Below, piece by piece: positions 10,667 to 21,553 of a DNA stretch of 64,000 nt (position 1 is its first letter; every line of letters starts with the position of its first letter). Where the stretch lies: NCBI GenBank assembly GCA_032716605.1, contig CM064509.1, positions 47,325,120 to 47,389,119 of the forward strand, in the 5' to 3' direction. The notes below the pieces were generated by a model. That model did no database searches and was not told the DNA's origin. It was given only the letters and a program-made list of their open reading frames with translations. The position numbers were made by a program, and so were the translations under genes. The DNA is from Paralithodes platypus. Taxonomy: Eukaryota; Arthropoda; Malacostraca; Decapoda; Lithodidae.

Positions 10667-10748
10667 CCTTAATTCGCCGCGGTGGTCTGGAGCAGTCATA
10701 CGCTCGCTAGTCTCCTGCCACCACTGTCTCTCTCTCAGCCACATTACG
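10667..10748. mobile_element. 82-bp TTAA-flanked mini-insert (family T1 core)
   Basis: Bounded by TTAA at 10663-10666 and 10749-10752. Its sequence matches the interior of the 480-bp T1 MITE (about 26149-26228 and 3720-3805 reversed), including CGCCGCGGTGGTCTGGAGCA and the GA-rich run. The BEL-1 integrase frame resumes correctly on the far side if one TTAA is counted. It behaves like a minimal transposed unit, although the full T1 terminal repeats are lacking. Confidence 0.75.
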
Positions 10749-10752
10749 TTAA

Positions 10753-11496
10753 GTGACGATGTTGCTCCCTGAGTGATATTAAATAATCAGTGCGCCACCT
10801 TTTCCACAGGTCATGTGAGAGTTTTGTTACATATTGGAAGCGTTGGTTGACGGAATCGTTGTTACGCCACGTCGTGTCCTTGAGATCCTCATCCGTGACT
10901 TCTCGCCTTGGAAAGTTTCTGATCCGCCTCCCATGAACCAGTTGTGAAGGAGGGATGGGTAGAGGGTCTTCAAGATCACTGTAGGTGTAGCCAAGCGGGC
11001 GATCATTGACTATGGCCTCGAGCTCCAGTAATACCGTATTCAGTTCCTCTGTGGTAACCAATGCTCGACCCAGTACCTTCTTCAAGCCAGCCTTTAGGAT
11101 GCCAATGACCCGTTCCCATATGGCACCGAACCATGGCGCCCTGGCCGGTATAAACCGCCACTCGCACTTGACATCCGCTAAAGTACCTTTTAACCTTGCA
11201 TCATCTATCAACTCCCGTAATGTACTGGCTCCGCTAACAAATGTGGTGGCATTATCACTCATCATAATCTCAGGGTAACCCCACCTGCTACTAAACCTAC
11301 GGAACGCATACAAAAATGATTCGCAGGAGAGGTTAGATACCGTCTCTACATGAACCGCTATAGTAACTGCACAGGTGAATAAGACTACATATAATTTACT
11401 TACAGTACCCCCCTTCTCTTTTACTGGCAAGGCACCTGTGTAGTCAATCCCCGTTACCTGGAAAGGACTCACTTCCTGAACCCTAAACTCCGGCAA
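10753..11496 (-). pseudogene. pol: BEL-1 integrase catalytic core
   Basis: Carries the DDE triad in the order VTGIDYTG, MMSDNATTF and WFGAIWERVIG at about residues 17, 80 and 135. LVHGRRIRNFP and the KLSHDLWKRW region follow. In BEL/Pao elements this enzyme joins the DNA copy to the host genome with a 5-bp duplication, which is seen here. The frame ends at the mini-insert, so a normal C-terminus cannot be made. Confidence 0.88.
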
Positions 11497-11520
11497 TGGA
11501 GGGGCCTGTACAGCACGGTA

Positions 11521-12105
11521 TTATGTACCTTGCAATCTCTTGCAGATGATACATCCCCTTAAGGCTTTCTTTACTACCTGTCTAATCTTGGGGATCCACC
11601 ATCTTTGCCTTTTGTAATTTACAACATAACTAACACCACTATGGTTACACACTTTGTGGCAGTAATTACTAAGGAGAGTGGCTATACGATGTTTATTAGG
11701 GATAAGGATAGGGTACTTGGCGCTATCATGTAAAGCTGACAAGTGTAGCCTACCTCTACAGCGTATCATGCCTCCCTCCATATAGAGGCCTAACTGCTTC
11801 ACTATATTGCTTGGTGTGCCCTGTCCTTTTGACAAATAGTGGTGTTCCTCAGAGTAAGCTTCTCTCTGAGCTACCTTAATCATGGCTAACTCTGCTGCTC
11901 TTAATTCCGGCACCGTCAAGTATGACGGTTTTGCCTGATAGTTCCCTTGTATCTTCTCTCTAAGAGTCTTAATAAACCTAAGGACCCATGCCATTACATG
12001 CCATGACTTCATATATGAGCCATACCGGTCCCAATTCAATATGGCAGTAGGGGCAACCGGTACCGGCAATGACAGGGTTCCTTCTTGACTCTTGTTACAA
12101 CCCAC
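11521..12105 (-). pseudogene. pol: BEL-1 integrase N-terminal zinc-binding region
   Basis: Contains the RGRLHLS block, then a His-His pair in CHKVCNHSGVSYV and the CIICK cysteines, forming the H2C2 zinc finger. The N-terminal LRAAELAMIKVAQRE segment is typical of BEL/Pao polyproteins. A stop around 11520 separates it from the catalytic core. Confidence 0.8.
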
Positions 12106-12292
12106 AGTGGTGTCCCCTTCTTGAGCCCCCTATTGGGCCATGATCAGGCCATAGCATTTGGTGAGGTAGCCATGTGGGCCCTCCCCACCAAAGCGAAGAA
12201 GCAACTAAGGACACATATGAAATCCCTCTGGTGACTAGATCACTGGGGTTGTCCTCTGTGGGCACATAACGAAAATGAGGGGACTAATGACT

Positions 12293-13093
12293 TTATCTCA
12301 TCAACTCTATTTTGAACAATATAGGCAAAATCTTTTTACTAGACAACCAGCATAGGGTTATCTGGCTGTCCGACCAGAGGTATACATTCTCTATAATCAG
12401 CTCGTCCGCGTAGGCCTCACATATATAACATGCGAGACGAGCTGCGAGAAGAACAGCAGTCAACTCCATCTTAGGTATGGTGAGGGACTTAATAGGCGCC
12501 ACCTTAGCTTTGGCCATTACTAACCTACTCACCTCATCACCAACCACATAGGCCGCTACACCATATGCTACTGAGCTAGCGTCACTAAATAGGTGCAGCG
12601 TAACTCTCTTAGAATTAGTGACCTGACGGGGAAACATGATACCTGTACTATCTATCATATCGTCATAAATACCCTGCCAGTTAGCTCTCATGTCATCTGG
12701 AATGGGTACATCCCACCCACACTCTAATCTCCACAAGTCCTGTACGAACCTCCATGCCCGGATGGTTACCGGTAGCAACACTCCTAGAGGATCGAACACA
12801 CTCGCGGTTAGACTTAGAGCCTCGCATTTTGTAACCAATGCAGGGCTACTTCCGCGGCAATTAACCTGTAACATATCCTTATCAGTTAGCCATTCAACGC
12901 CAAGTACCTTAACCCCGTCTTGTTTGACAGACGCTATACCCTTCAGGTGCAACAGTTCCCGCAAACTCTCATTATTTGTGACCCACTCACGTAAAGACAA
13001 GTTAGCGCTGGAAAATATTCTACGGGCATCCCAACATTGTTGTTGCAAATCACTTACATCATCACCAGTCCCCTGTAAGTTATCAATATACAA
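12293..13093 (-). pseudogene. pol: BEL-1 RT C-terminal half and RNase H
   Basis: Begins with the catalytic RT motif in its Pao form, YIDNL, in place of the usual YVDD. The conserved VFDPLGVLLPVTIRAW block follows near residue 97. RNase H follows with LFSDASSVAYG, PKMELTA and LWSDSQI as its acidic residues. A single TAA just upstream (about 13094-13099) separates it from the first RT half, so one nonsense change splits RT. Confidence 0.88.
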
Positions 13094-13099
13094 CCCCCT

Positions 13100-14185
13100 T
13101 TATAGCTTATTAACTACTTCACTGTTCTCCTGAATCATAGACAGGTGTTTTTGAATGGTAGCATTAAGGAGGAACTGGGAACAGGTGGCCCCGAACAGAA
13201 CTGCACGGAACCGGTAGACAATGTAAGGACTTGCAACATCTAAGAGATCAACGGGCCACAGAAACCTGGTAGCATCCCTATCCTTCTCACTCAACCCCAC
13301 CATGAGAAATGCTTTCTCAATATCACTCACCCAGGCAAATTGATGGTATCTAAAGCGTAGAAGTACCTGGGTGAGGTCAGCCACTAGCGATGGACCTGTA
13401 TGGAGACAGTCATTCAGACTGAACGCCTTCTCGTCCATCCTAGCCGAACAGTCAAGCACTATCCGTACAGGCGTAGTAACACTATCCTTAGTAATACCAT
13501 GGTGAGCTAAGTAGTGAATGGGATGACCAGCTTGGTTCCTGTTTTCTACCCTTTCAATAAACCCCCTTTCTATCTGATTATCCAGAACCTTTGTATACTG
13601 TTGACAGTAGTTGGGATCCTTTATAAATTTATGCTGCAAGCCTCTCATTCTGCCCAGGGCTAACTTAAAGTTATCAGGTAATTTATCTATGTTATCTCTC
13701 AACGGCAGTTCCACGATATACTGTCCCTCTGCTTCAGAATACTGTACCGTTTCAGAAAATCTATTTAAGACTCTCTCCCCACCCTTACCAGTCTCATTAG
13801 GACTTATACCAATATGGTCCAAGTCCCATAGAGCTGTCAGATCCTTTAATTCTGGAGATTTACTGCCAATATCTTCCTGTATCTCCACTACAGGGTCTAC
13901 TGCGAACTTAAGAACAGTGACTAACTCTACATGGGTCTCTTCTATACCTGACTGATAAGTGACACTCAGTGCATAACCATAAATTGTGGGTAACATAACT
14001 ATACTTCCTTCCCTGACATAGCCTGAATGTACAAAGTGGTAATAAAAGTCCGCCCCAATCAGTAACCCTATCATATCTCCATCAGTGATACCTGGATCGG
14101 CTAATTTGTAACCCCGAGCCTTGATAGCATTTACCTCCATCTCTAATCCTCTCCCTGGTTTGTATACTGGTAACTCCTCCACCAC
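13100..14185 (-). pseudogene. pol: BEL-1 protease remainder and RT N-terminal half
   Basis: The first 75 residues carry the LLIGADFYYHFV block of the BEL/Pao aspartic protease (DUF1758/Peptidase_A17 type). RT then follows with VRIVLDCSA, WVSDIEKAFLMV and FGATCSQFLLNA, the standard fingers and palm blocks. The protease active site itself lies upstream and is mutated: the minus strand at 14362-14370 reads Asp, stop, Cys where a DSG triad is expected. Confidence 0.88.
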
Positions 14186-14364
14186 AACGTTGTGGCCCTC
14201 AATTTACGCACCCTTCTTCTGTGATGATAGGTTAACTCTACTATTTCATACTCAGTACTACCAAGTGAGCCAGTAAATCCCTGGAGCCTTAGCTGTTCCT
14301 TACTGACCCTAACGTAATCAAGCTGCGATAAAGCAGAGCGGAAGACGAAGGTACGTTGCGAACA

Positions 14365-14844
14365 TTAGTCCAACAAAGCTCTTACTTTACTGGTATGACC
14401 GTTTCTGTCGGTCAAGGGAATCTGAATGGTAGGTAACAACACTGCATTACGGCCCGAAGCCACAGCCATGGTCACTGTTGGTTCAGGGGCTGCTGGTTGT
14501 CCAGTTTGTTCAAGGCGTGGCGTCGGACACAAATACTTAAAATGTTTCTGTTGGCAGAATCGGCACGGCCTAATTTTAGGGTTAGTACACCCCTGGCTGC
14601 CATGTTCTGATGACAGGCACCCGACGCACAATTTCAACTACCTTGCTCTATTGGCCTTGGCAGGACTGTTCTTGTATTTTGCACACTTTGCCCCAAAATG
14701 TCCTGTCTTTAAACACAACTTACATCCATACTTCTGCTTGGTATCGGGTTTCTGATACACCGCATATGCTGCTGTGGCAGTTGCCCCAAACTGTTCTAGT
14801 GGATTATGTCTACTTTCTAGATGGCACACTTCAGTCTTAAACAC
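14365..14844 (-). pseudogene. gag: BEL-1 gag zinc knuckles and protease start
   Basis: Two adjacent frames (14638-14844 and 14365-14637) hold CKLCLKTGHFGAKC and CVGCLSSEHGSQGC, then CRFCQQKHFKYLC. These Cys/His knuckles are typical of BEL/Pao nucleocapsid, which binds element RNA. The frame ends at KVRALLD, immediately before the expected protease catalytic triad. A stop between the two frames breaks gag. Confidence 0.82.
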
Positions 14845-14857
14845 ACAAACATATTCA

Positions 14858-15667
14858 TCAAAAATCCAGCCAGTTGTCTTTTAATTCACGCTTAATCACT
14901 TCAGAGAGTGCACTAGGAAGTTTATTATGCAACAGAACTGCACACATTTCACTTACTGTTACATCCATAGAGCGTAATGATTCTAATGCACACTCAAATG
15001 ACTCGGAAAAATCTTTCAGAGCACTGACCTCCTGGCTAGGATGCGGGAGATTACACAGTTTCGCTATGTGAGCTGCTTTGATGCGATCCTTTTCACCATT
15101 ACTGTTTTTCAGTATAGTGACCGCTGATTCATAACTTGCAGCGACCAAACTAAACCCACTAACAATTTGTAGAGCCTCACCACTAAGTTGTCCCTTTAGA
15201 TACGTAAATTTCTGAATGTCAGTTAAGTCTGTTTGGGAGTGAACACTACAATCAAAGAGCTCCCAGAAACCCACCCACTGTGTTGGATCCCCGTCAAAAA
15301 CTGGCAACTTCAAGGAGGGTAGCTTAATACCCTTCTGTTTCCTACTTGCTGCGCTATCATGAGATCTACCAGTAGTGGTTGTCTGTAGAGCACTATCTAA
15401 CTCAGCTAACTGACTGTTTACTTGATTAACATACTGCATATCTTTCACCATCTCCTCCTCTAACTGATCATCTGAATATAAGCTATACAACTCTACGTTA
15501 TACGACTCGATATCAGCTAGGGCCTTTTCTAAAGTGATTTTCACACCCTTTACATCATGCAGTGTAACAGCATGTTCAATAAATTCAGACAGATTAGAGG
15601 TAAGCTTAGTAATCCCTCCCTTCTTGGCGGCCCTGAACCGCCGCAATGACTTTATTTTCTCCTCCAT
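14858..15667 (-). CDS. gag: BEL-1 gag, capsid region (DUF1759-like)
   Basis: A 269-residue frame starts MEEKIKSLRRFRAAK and has an acidic coiled-coil-like N-terminal third. The signature KLPSLKLPVFDGDPTQWVGF near residue 118 is diagnostic of BEL/Pao gag (DUF1759). The capsid-like helical region follows. The start is chosen because it is the first ATG after a gap of about 360 bp from the upstream SGNH-like frame. A stop ends it just before the zinc knuckles. Confidence 0.85.
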   Translation of the reverse strand: MEEKIKSLRRFRAAKKGGITKLTSNLSEFIEHAVTLHDVKGVKITLEKALADIESYNVELYSLYSDDQLEEEMVKDMQYVNQVNSQLAELDSALQTTTTGRSHDSAASRKQKGIKLPSLKLPVFDGDPTQWVGFWELFDCSVHSQTDLTDIQKFTYLKGQLSGEALQIVSGFSLVAASYESAVTILKNSNGEKDRIKAAHIAKLCNLPHPSQEVSALKDFSESFECALESLRSMDVTVSEMCAVLLHNKLPSALSEVIKRELKDNWLDF

Positions 15668-16024
15668 TCTTAAAAAAATTACGGTAACTAAAGCTTAAGG
15701 AACAACAATACTAATCGTCACTGTAGGCTAACCTATTCTAATCTATTCTAAGCCTTGGCTAACCTACTTACATTGATGACGACAGCAACCAAGCAAATTG
15801 AAGCATGCAGATCGCGTGCCCCCTGTGAGTTTACAAATTATCAAAGAAAAGGAAATTTACCCTATGTCATATTACTCTACTTACAATATTTACTTTACTA
15901 TATTAAATTTTAACAAATTACAAAGTTAATGCCTGAAAAAGAAAGGAAAAGAAAGAGAAAGAAGGATCACGACTCCTCTGAAGGAGGAACAGCCGCAGCC
16001 GTCATCATAGTCTTTAGATCTAGC

Positions 16025-16732
16025 CTATTGCGTCGACTGCTCCTCCTCGGCCTTGTCCTTCTCCTCAAGGAAGGCACGCACCCTGTCCAATAGCCTATCT
16101 AACACCTTCCGGCTCCCTGGCGCATCTAACTGAACTCCGTCCCACAAGTCGGTCTTACTCATCCCCATGGCAAAGTACCTCTGCTTGGTAAATGGGAGAT
16201 TTCTCCGCAAGCGGAGGTTCACACCATTTTTGGCCCTATTGTATTCCCCGGGGGTTATACCCCTAGGGCTTATCCTAGATTCCAGACTGACCACCAGACA
16301 GTGACCCCCAGTCCTTTGTTCTATCTCTTCAGCTAGAGACTGGAGTCCGAGGGCCACCAGCTGAAGGTCAGTCTGCAGGGTCAAATCGTTTCCCCCGAGG
16401 ATCAGGAATGTAAGATCCGGCTTGTAGGCTAGGAGCGCATCCCAGGCCGAGGTCTGCCTGACAGTGTCCACCCTTGCCCCTGGTCTATAGATCTGTTTAA
16501 CAAAAAAAGCAGGGCACTGCACTGGACGATCCAGTGGAAAATCCCGTACATAGGAATGGCCGAAGAGGGCCACCTTTCTCAAAGGCACAGGGTAACGACC
16601 GGACGATGGCACAAACTCTTGGCCAACGCCCCCTGCCCTTGCAGCTTTCCCCGGAGTGCCCCTCGGCATATGTCCACTGGATCGCCCAGCTCTACACAAA
16701 GGCAGACAAGTCAGGCCTAATACCCCCCCCAA
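16025..16732 (-). CDS. SGNH/GDSL-hydrolase-like frame upstream of BEL-1 gag
   Basis: A 235-codon frame lies between the BEL-1 primer-site region (ends about 16761) and gag (starts 15667), on the same strand. Block I is ALFGHSYVRDF with candidate nucleophile Ser60. Block III is ILGGNDL at residues 112-117. Block V is DGVQLDAPG with Asp198, but the expected catalytic His of DxxH is Gln201. The EYNRAKNGVNLRL segment resembles the matching part of the LINE-B ORF at 26734-27204. SGNH esterase domains are known in ORF1 of CR1/L2-type LINEs. I do not know of one as a routine upstream frame in BEL/Pao. Function is unknown and the Gln change argues against normal esterase activity. Confidence 0.75.
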   Translation of the reverse strand: MGGVLGLTCLPLCRAGRSSGHMPRGTPGKAARAGGVGQEFVPSSGRYPVPLRKVALFGHSYVRDFPLDRPVQCPAFFVKQIYRPGARVDTVRQTSAWDALLAYKPDLTFLILGGNDLTLQTDLQLVALGLQSLAEEIEQRTGGHCLVVSLESRISPRGITPGEYNRAKNGVNLRLRRNLPFTKQRYFAMGMSKTDLWDGVQLDAPGSRKVLDRLLDRVRAFLEEKDKAEEEQSTQ

Positions 16733-16760
16733 TTCTTATCAATATAACAGATGGCCCAGT

Positions 16761-16780
16761 ATCCTGGTCACGGCACCAAT
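16761..16780 (-). other. BEL-1 putative primer binding site
   Basis: Just inside the 5' LTR the minus strand begins TTGGTGCCGTGACC. TGG lies three to four bases from the LTR end, as expected for a tRNA 3'-CCA match. I could not assign the tRNA with confidence. Confidence 0.5.
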
Positions 16781-16782
16781 TA

Positions 16783-17329
16783 TATCCTGTTTATTATTCC
16801 TAGAGGGTAGAGGAGAAACGGATATAAATTAAATAATTAAACCTGGAAAGATGAATTGGCGTAGGCTATAAAAATGATACCGGTCGGCGGTTGACTTACG
16901 TGTTAAATTGTATATGTAGGCTATCTGTGGTAGTCCCAGTAATATCTATGAAGTACTTCTAGTATTAAAGGAAATTAGCTGTGATGCAAAGAGTGTAGGT
17001 TAGGTGATGGACATGTCGGTAGGTGAATATCAGGGAAGTTCTGGTGTTATGTGGCAGCAACTGGTGGTTTGTTGTTAGCCGGGTGAAGTCTGTGTGAAGT
17101 GTGTCTGAGATTCCCTTTTATCGTGACAATATAAAATATATTTAAGGGTTCTATATCATCCCCCGTGATTAAATAATAAGGGAAAACAAACTAAGATATA
17201 ATTGGTGCAACCACAGTAATATTTATCCACAAAGATAAATAAAGTAATGCGTATAAACAAAAAGGAACCAGCTGTCGTGAACCCGGGAAATTCAAACTAC
17301 GGTATATATACCAGCTAGGATTCACGACA
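16783..17329 (-). repeat. BEL-1 5' LTR
   Basis: 547 bp, nearly identical to 9740-10278, with the same ends. The GCAGT duplication follows at 17330-17334. The small number of differences suggests that BEL-1 inserted much later than the decay of Gypsy-1 pol. Confidence 0.9.
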
Positions 17330-17565
17330 GCAGTTTTCACGTAATTTTCAAATATTGCCCAGGTTAAACCAGGCATATTGTTGTGCACATACCCTGATAC
17401 TTTGGTTGCATACTTCCCTAGTTTCACTACTATCGTGTGGACCTTGGAAGCGTCTTCGTTTCCGAACATAGTGTCCTGGACCGGTTTGACTATTTCCATG
17501 TATGTATGTATGTCATAATCTTCTGGCTTGAACGCCGGAATATCAAGTGATCTAATGGCTGCCAT
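17330..17565 (-). pseudogene. gag: Gypsy-1 gag, N-terminal part
   Basis: Starts MAAIRSLDIPAFKPEDYD and runs through a helical segment ending at the BEL-1 target site. The homologous Gypsy-2 segment is at 53160-53410 (SGYVREQMPGLTWAPFE against SGYVHNNMPGLTWAIFE). No matrix or zinc-knuckle motif is seen in this part. The apparent frame beyond 17330 toward 17191 is BEL-1 LTR sequence, not gag. Confidence 0.75.
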
Positions 17566-17651
17566 GGTGAATTTTGTGTCAAAACGTTAATTGAGTACCA
17601 GGAAAAAAATGTGTTATAAAAGAACTCTCGTGTTGATATGCCGTATTGAGA

Positions 17652-17665
17652 CACCGCTGCCGCCA
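17652..17665 (-). other. Gypsy-1 primer binding site, tRNA-Leu type
   Basis: The minus strand reads TGGCGGCAGCGGTG one base inside the LTR. This differs at one position from TGGTGGCAGCGGTG in Gypsy-2, which complements the 3' end of a tRNA-Leu (AAG/TAG type, ...CACCGCTGCCA-CCA). Confidence 0.7.
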
Positions 17666-20033
17666 GTGTTATGCCGGGTTATAATACAACCTAGCTTAGT
17701 TCTTGGTCTTTACTCAAATCCAACTATGGACTTTTAGACTCAATATTCTCTCAACAGGGTAACGTCGAAAACGTTCTTATTCACAAATTAGGTACTCAAT
17801 CAGGTTAAGATGAACACAATAAATACACACAGGTAGTTATACACTCTTATTTATTCAACTGGCATATAGATATTACTATATATTCCTTGACTATTATAGG
17901 GGAATAGTAAGAAATACGTAGGCTTTGACATACACAAATGACAGGTACATCACACATATAAATAGGCCTAAAGTGCACTACTATAAAAAATAGCCAGCAA
18001 TCAATTATTAACATGTATCACACACTAAGGTCTGGTAAGAACATACAATGAGCATAAATCAAAGGATAATATTATAATGGAAGTATGCAATAATAATCAG
18101 ACAAAACATACATATAGATAAAACCCTTGATAATAATATGTATGAGAGTTGAGTATCTACTGTGAATTATTCTGAATAAGTTTCGGGCAGGGTGAACGAA
18201 ATCTCTAACTACGCGTCAATCAGATGGGTGAAATGAAATGGAAAGTGTAGGGCGAGTTCTGGGAAGAACGCTCGCTCACAGTTGGCGGGAAGCGAGGGTG
18301 GGGGGGGGGGGGGGGGATTTAAAGGGCTAATGCTCACCGATTAGTTTGGGCTAGGTAGGTCACTCAGGTCATATATTTGACTGTGTTGATCAAAATAATA
18401 AATAACGTTAGTGCGATATTATTCTGACTAAGGGGAGGAATAAGTTAAAGTTCAAAGGAGAGGGGAGGTAAATTATTTTTTCTATTAATGATGTGCTTAG
18501 ATTATAAGAAGAGACTTTATATCATGAGCATACGATTAATTAATTCTTATATGCAAAGATAATCTCACGGGTCTTCGAGGAATTCAGATTTAATTATTTA
18601 TATCTACTGAAGAATACTCGAAGGTTGAAGATAACCTAACTGAATCAGATAATAGATTGATTACAGTAGATAAGAGAACGTGTCAATAAATTAGCATATA
18701 CAAGTAGTTATAATAATACTACTAGTTAAATATTGCGTACACAACGAAGTTGCACTTAGATGCAAATACCTGATAAGGTATGAAGGAGATCTGAACTAGT
18801 TAAGACATTCCTATATGGAATACAGAACAAATTAGCATTGTATTCGAGTTGGTGAAATAATTAGACAATAGATCTACACAGAAATAGAATTCCTAGACGA
18901 GCAGGATCGAAATTATCTATTTCATAACAGAATAAACTAATACGTTATTCACAAATTAGACTATTAACGCTCGACAATATAAGGCGTAATAGGGGGTGGA
19001 ACTGAATTTAATTAGATATGAAATTGGGCGTAGGTTCTAGGTAAAAGTGAGGATTTAGAAGGGAATCAATTCACAGTAAACACTTCAGCTTCAACTTGGT
19101 ACATACATAAATAGAATGGACATACACAAGGAAAATATGTGAGTATTCGGCTTGATTATGAATTTACACTATTGTAACGTATGTGTAGAATGTTTTATAT
19201 GAACTTAGAAGAGAGGTTAACACTAGATCTTGGGCACAGATCTACACAAGGTTTAATATGGTTTCTGAAGGATTAATGCATACGCAACAAATAATGGATC
19301 TTATGCATAGATCTACACAGATAATAGCAATGAATATTCACATATTTTACCTTACCTTCACATCAATAATCACAACGTAAGATTCTCAGACACTTAGGGG
19401 GAGCTGGGGGGGTTGAGGTTCGAGAGCAGGTTCTGGCCGACGTAGAGCAAAGGTTCGCCTGAGCCAGACTTCAGGGCTGCTTTGCACCGTCAGGAATCCC
19501 ACGTCCAGACGTCAGAGGCACACAACAGGCCTCGTTGTAGTCTCAAGGGGGAGGGGAATGCAGTTGCCACTTTTAGTTAGATGCTCCGGACTTTTCAGAC
19601 TTGGGAACATTACCGAGGTGGAGGTGCTTGCTTCCTCAACAATAATTTCGTTGAGTACATGTTCAACTATTTTCTGAGCTTCAACTTATAGTAATTCAAT
19701 GTTAAAGGGATATAGTGAATCGTTGTGACATCAATAGTGAAGTAAATACTTAGATTAAAAATACATGGTAATTATCATTTGGTACCTAATCATTTAAAGT
19801 ATTTTATTTAACACTCCGGGGGGAGTTACTAAGTCTAGGAAGGATGTAATAACAGTTCTGGTGATTTTATCATAATTGAGGGTTATTTGTGAATCTGTGA
19901 ATAACTCTGGTCTTCTATATGTTCCTGGGTTGATCCAGAGTTCTTCGTAACAGTTTTTTTTTTTTTTTTTTTTTTTTAAGAGACAATGAACGGAAGAAGG
20001 AAAAACACAGATAAAACAAAAAGGTCCATGTGC

Positions 20034-21553
20034 CTAAAGGCATCCTCCATTCATAAAATGTTTGTAACAACTGGATTTAAACATTTGTAGATTGTAAGTT
20101 TGTGGAAAGCAATTCGAGGGAAGTGAATTCCAAAGAGTAGTAGCTCTGGGGATAAATGAATTCTGATAAGCAGAAGTTCTGCATTGTGGAGGAGAAAGTG
20201 TAAATTCATGGGCGCTCTCAGCTGCCCTAGTTCTACGGGGAAAGATGTGGAGAGGCGGCACAATTGAAGCAAGTTCCTCGGAACAATTGCTGTGAAAATA
20301 TCTGTAGAATAATGCAAGGGATGCAACGTTTCTTCGTATGGATAATGTAGGAAGGTCCTGTGTGATTGCAGGGTTATTGATTAATCTAATAGCTTTATTT
20401 TGAATTTTGTCCAACTGCCTCAATGCAACCACTCCACTTCCACCCCACAGAGGTGAACAGTAATCCATCTGAGAACGCACATGACTTTTATATATCACGG
20501 CCAACTGCTCGTCAGTGAAGAATTCTCGAACTCTGTACTGGAGTCCCAGTTTTTTAGAGGCATTCTTAGCAATGCTTCTAACATAATGTGTCCAGCTTAA
20601 GTTAGTAGTTAATGTTACACCGAGAATGTCAATACTAGGGAAGTGGGAATATTTACATCATTAAAAAATATATGGGAGTCAGTGAGATTCTGTCGGTTAG
20701 AAAATTGAATGTATTTGGTTTTCTGTGCATTAAAGGAAACTATATTCTTTTGTCCCCATCCATTAATTCTAGAAAGGTCCTGGTTCAGAGAAATTGCAGT
20801 GTTTATTTTTGAATTTATAAGATCGGGTTGGGTGAAAGAATTGGTAAATGTGAAGAAACTGTGGAGTGTTGAGTCATCTGCATAGGAATGTATTGGATTA
20901 TGAGTGGTAGATATGAGATTATTTATATGAATGAGGAACAGAATTGGGGCCAAAACTGATCCCTGGGGAACACCAGCATTTATTGAGTGAAATTGAGAAT
21001 AAAGGCCATCTACCATTACACGTATTTTTCTGTTATGAAGATAAGAAGAAATTAGTGGAACTAATAATGCAAGGCCGTAGTGTGACATCTTCGACAATAA
21101 GGATTGATGCCAGACTCTATCAAATGCCTTTGATATATCCAGTGCTATTGTATGTGTTTCACCATGTTGGTCTGTAGCTTGGTTGATTTGATGCGTAAGA
21201 AGGCAAAGAATGTCTGCAGTTGATCGACATCGTCTAAAACCATATTGCCTATCACTGATTAATTTATTATTCTCAAGATGCTTAATTATGTGATTATTTA
21301 ATATAATTTCAAAGACTTTACCAAGAGTGGAAGTTATAGCTATTGGTCTGTAGTTTGATGGATCTGAAGAGGCACCTTTTTTAGGAACTGGATGGATGTT
21401 TGCTTCTTTCCAGGGTACTGGGAAGCATGAGGTATGAGTACACAGACAGAAATTTTTTGCCAATACAGGAGCGAGCACCAAGGAGCAATTCTTAAGTACT
21501 ATTGGAGGAATTTCATCTGGACCAGGAGCCTTATCTACTGAGAGATTCTGCAA
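20034..21553 (-). pseudogene. LINE-A1 reverse transcriptase
   Basis: Two frames (20615-21553 and 20034-20504) cover RT. The first has SVDKAPGPDEIPP, VPKKGASSDPSNYRPIA, ALDISKAFDRVW, AGVPQGSVLAP and HSYADDSTLH, the standard RT blocks. The second is the C-terminal connection region (MDYCSPLWGGSG). A frameshift around 20510-20630 splits them. Frame 21554-21940 is also interrupted. The copy is dead. Confidence 0.88.

Larger units (their letters stand above)
9740..17329 (-). mobile_element. BEL-1: complete BEL/Pao LTR retrotransposon inside Gypsy-1 gag
   Basis: The two LTRs (9740-10278 and 16783-17329) share almost all of their sequence. They are flanked by the 5-bp direct repeat GCAGT at 9735-9739 and 17330-17334. 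The internal order in the sense direction is a putative primer site, an SGNH-like frame, gag (DUF1759 type), CCHC knuckles, protease, RT, RNase H and integrase. Gypsy-1 gag is in frame across the two outer flanks when one copy of GCAGT is counted, which fixes the ends precisely. Pol carries a few stops and an 82-bp insertion. Confidence 0.92.

Noticed and set aside
4269..17666. Envelope-like gene in Gypsy-1, Gypsy-2 or BEL-1
   Set aside because: After integrase I see only proline-rich sequence (gypsy) or the LTR (BEL-1). No signal peptide, transmembrane or furin-like site was found.
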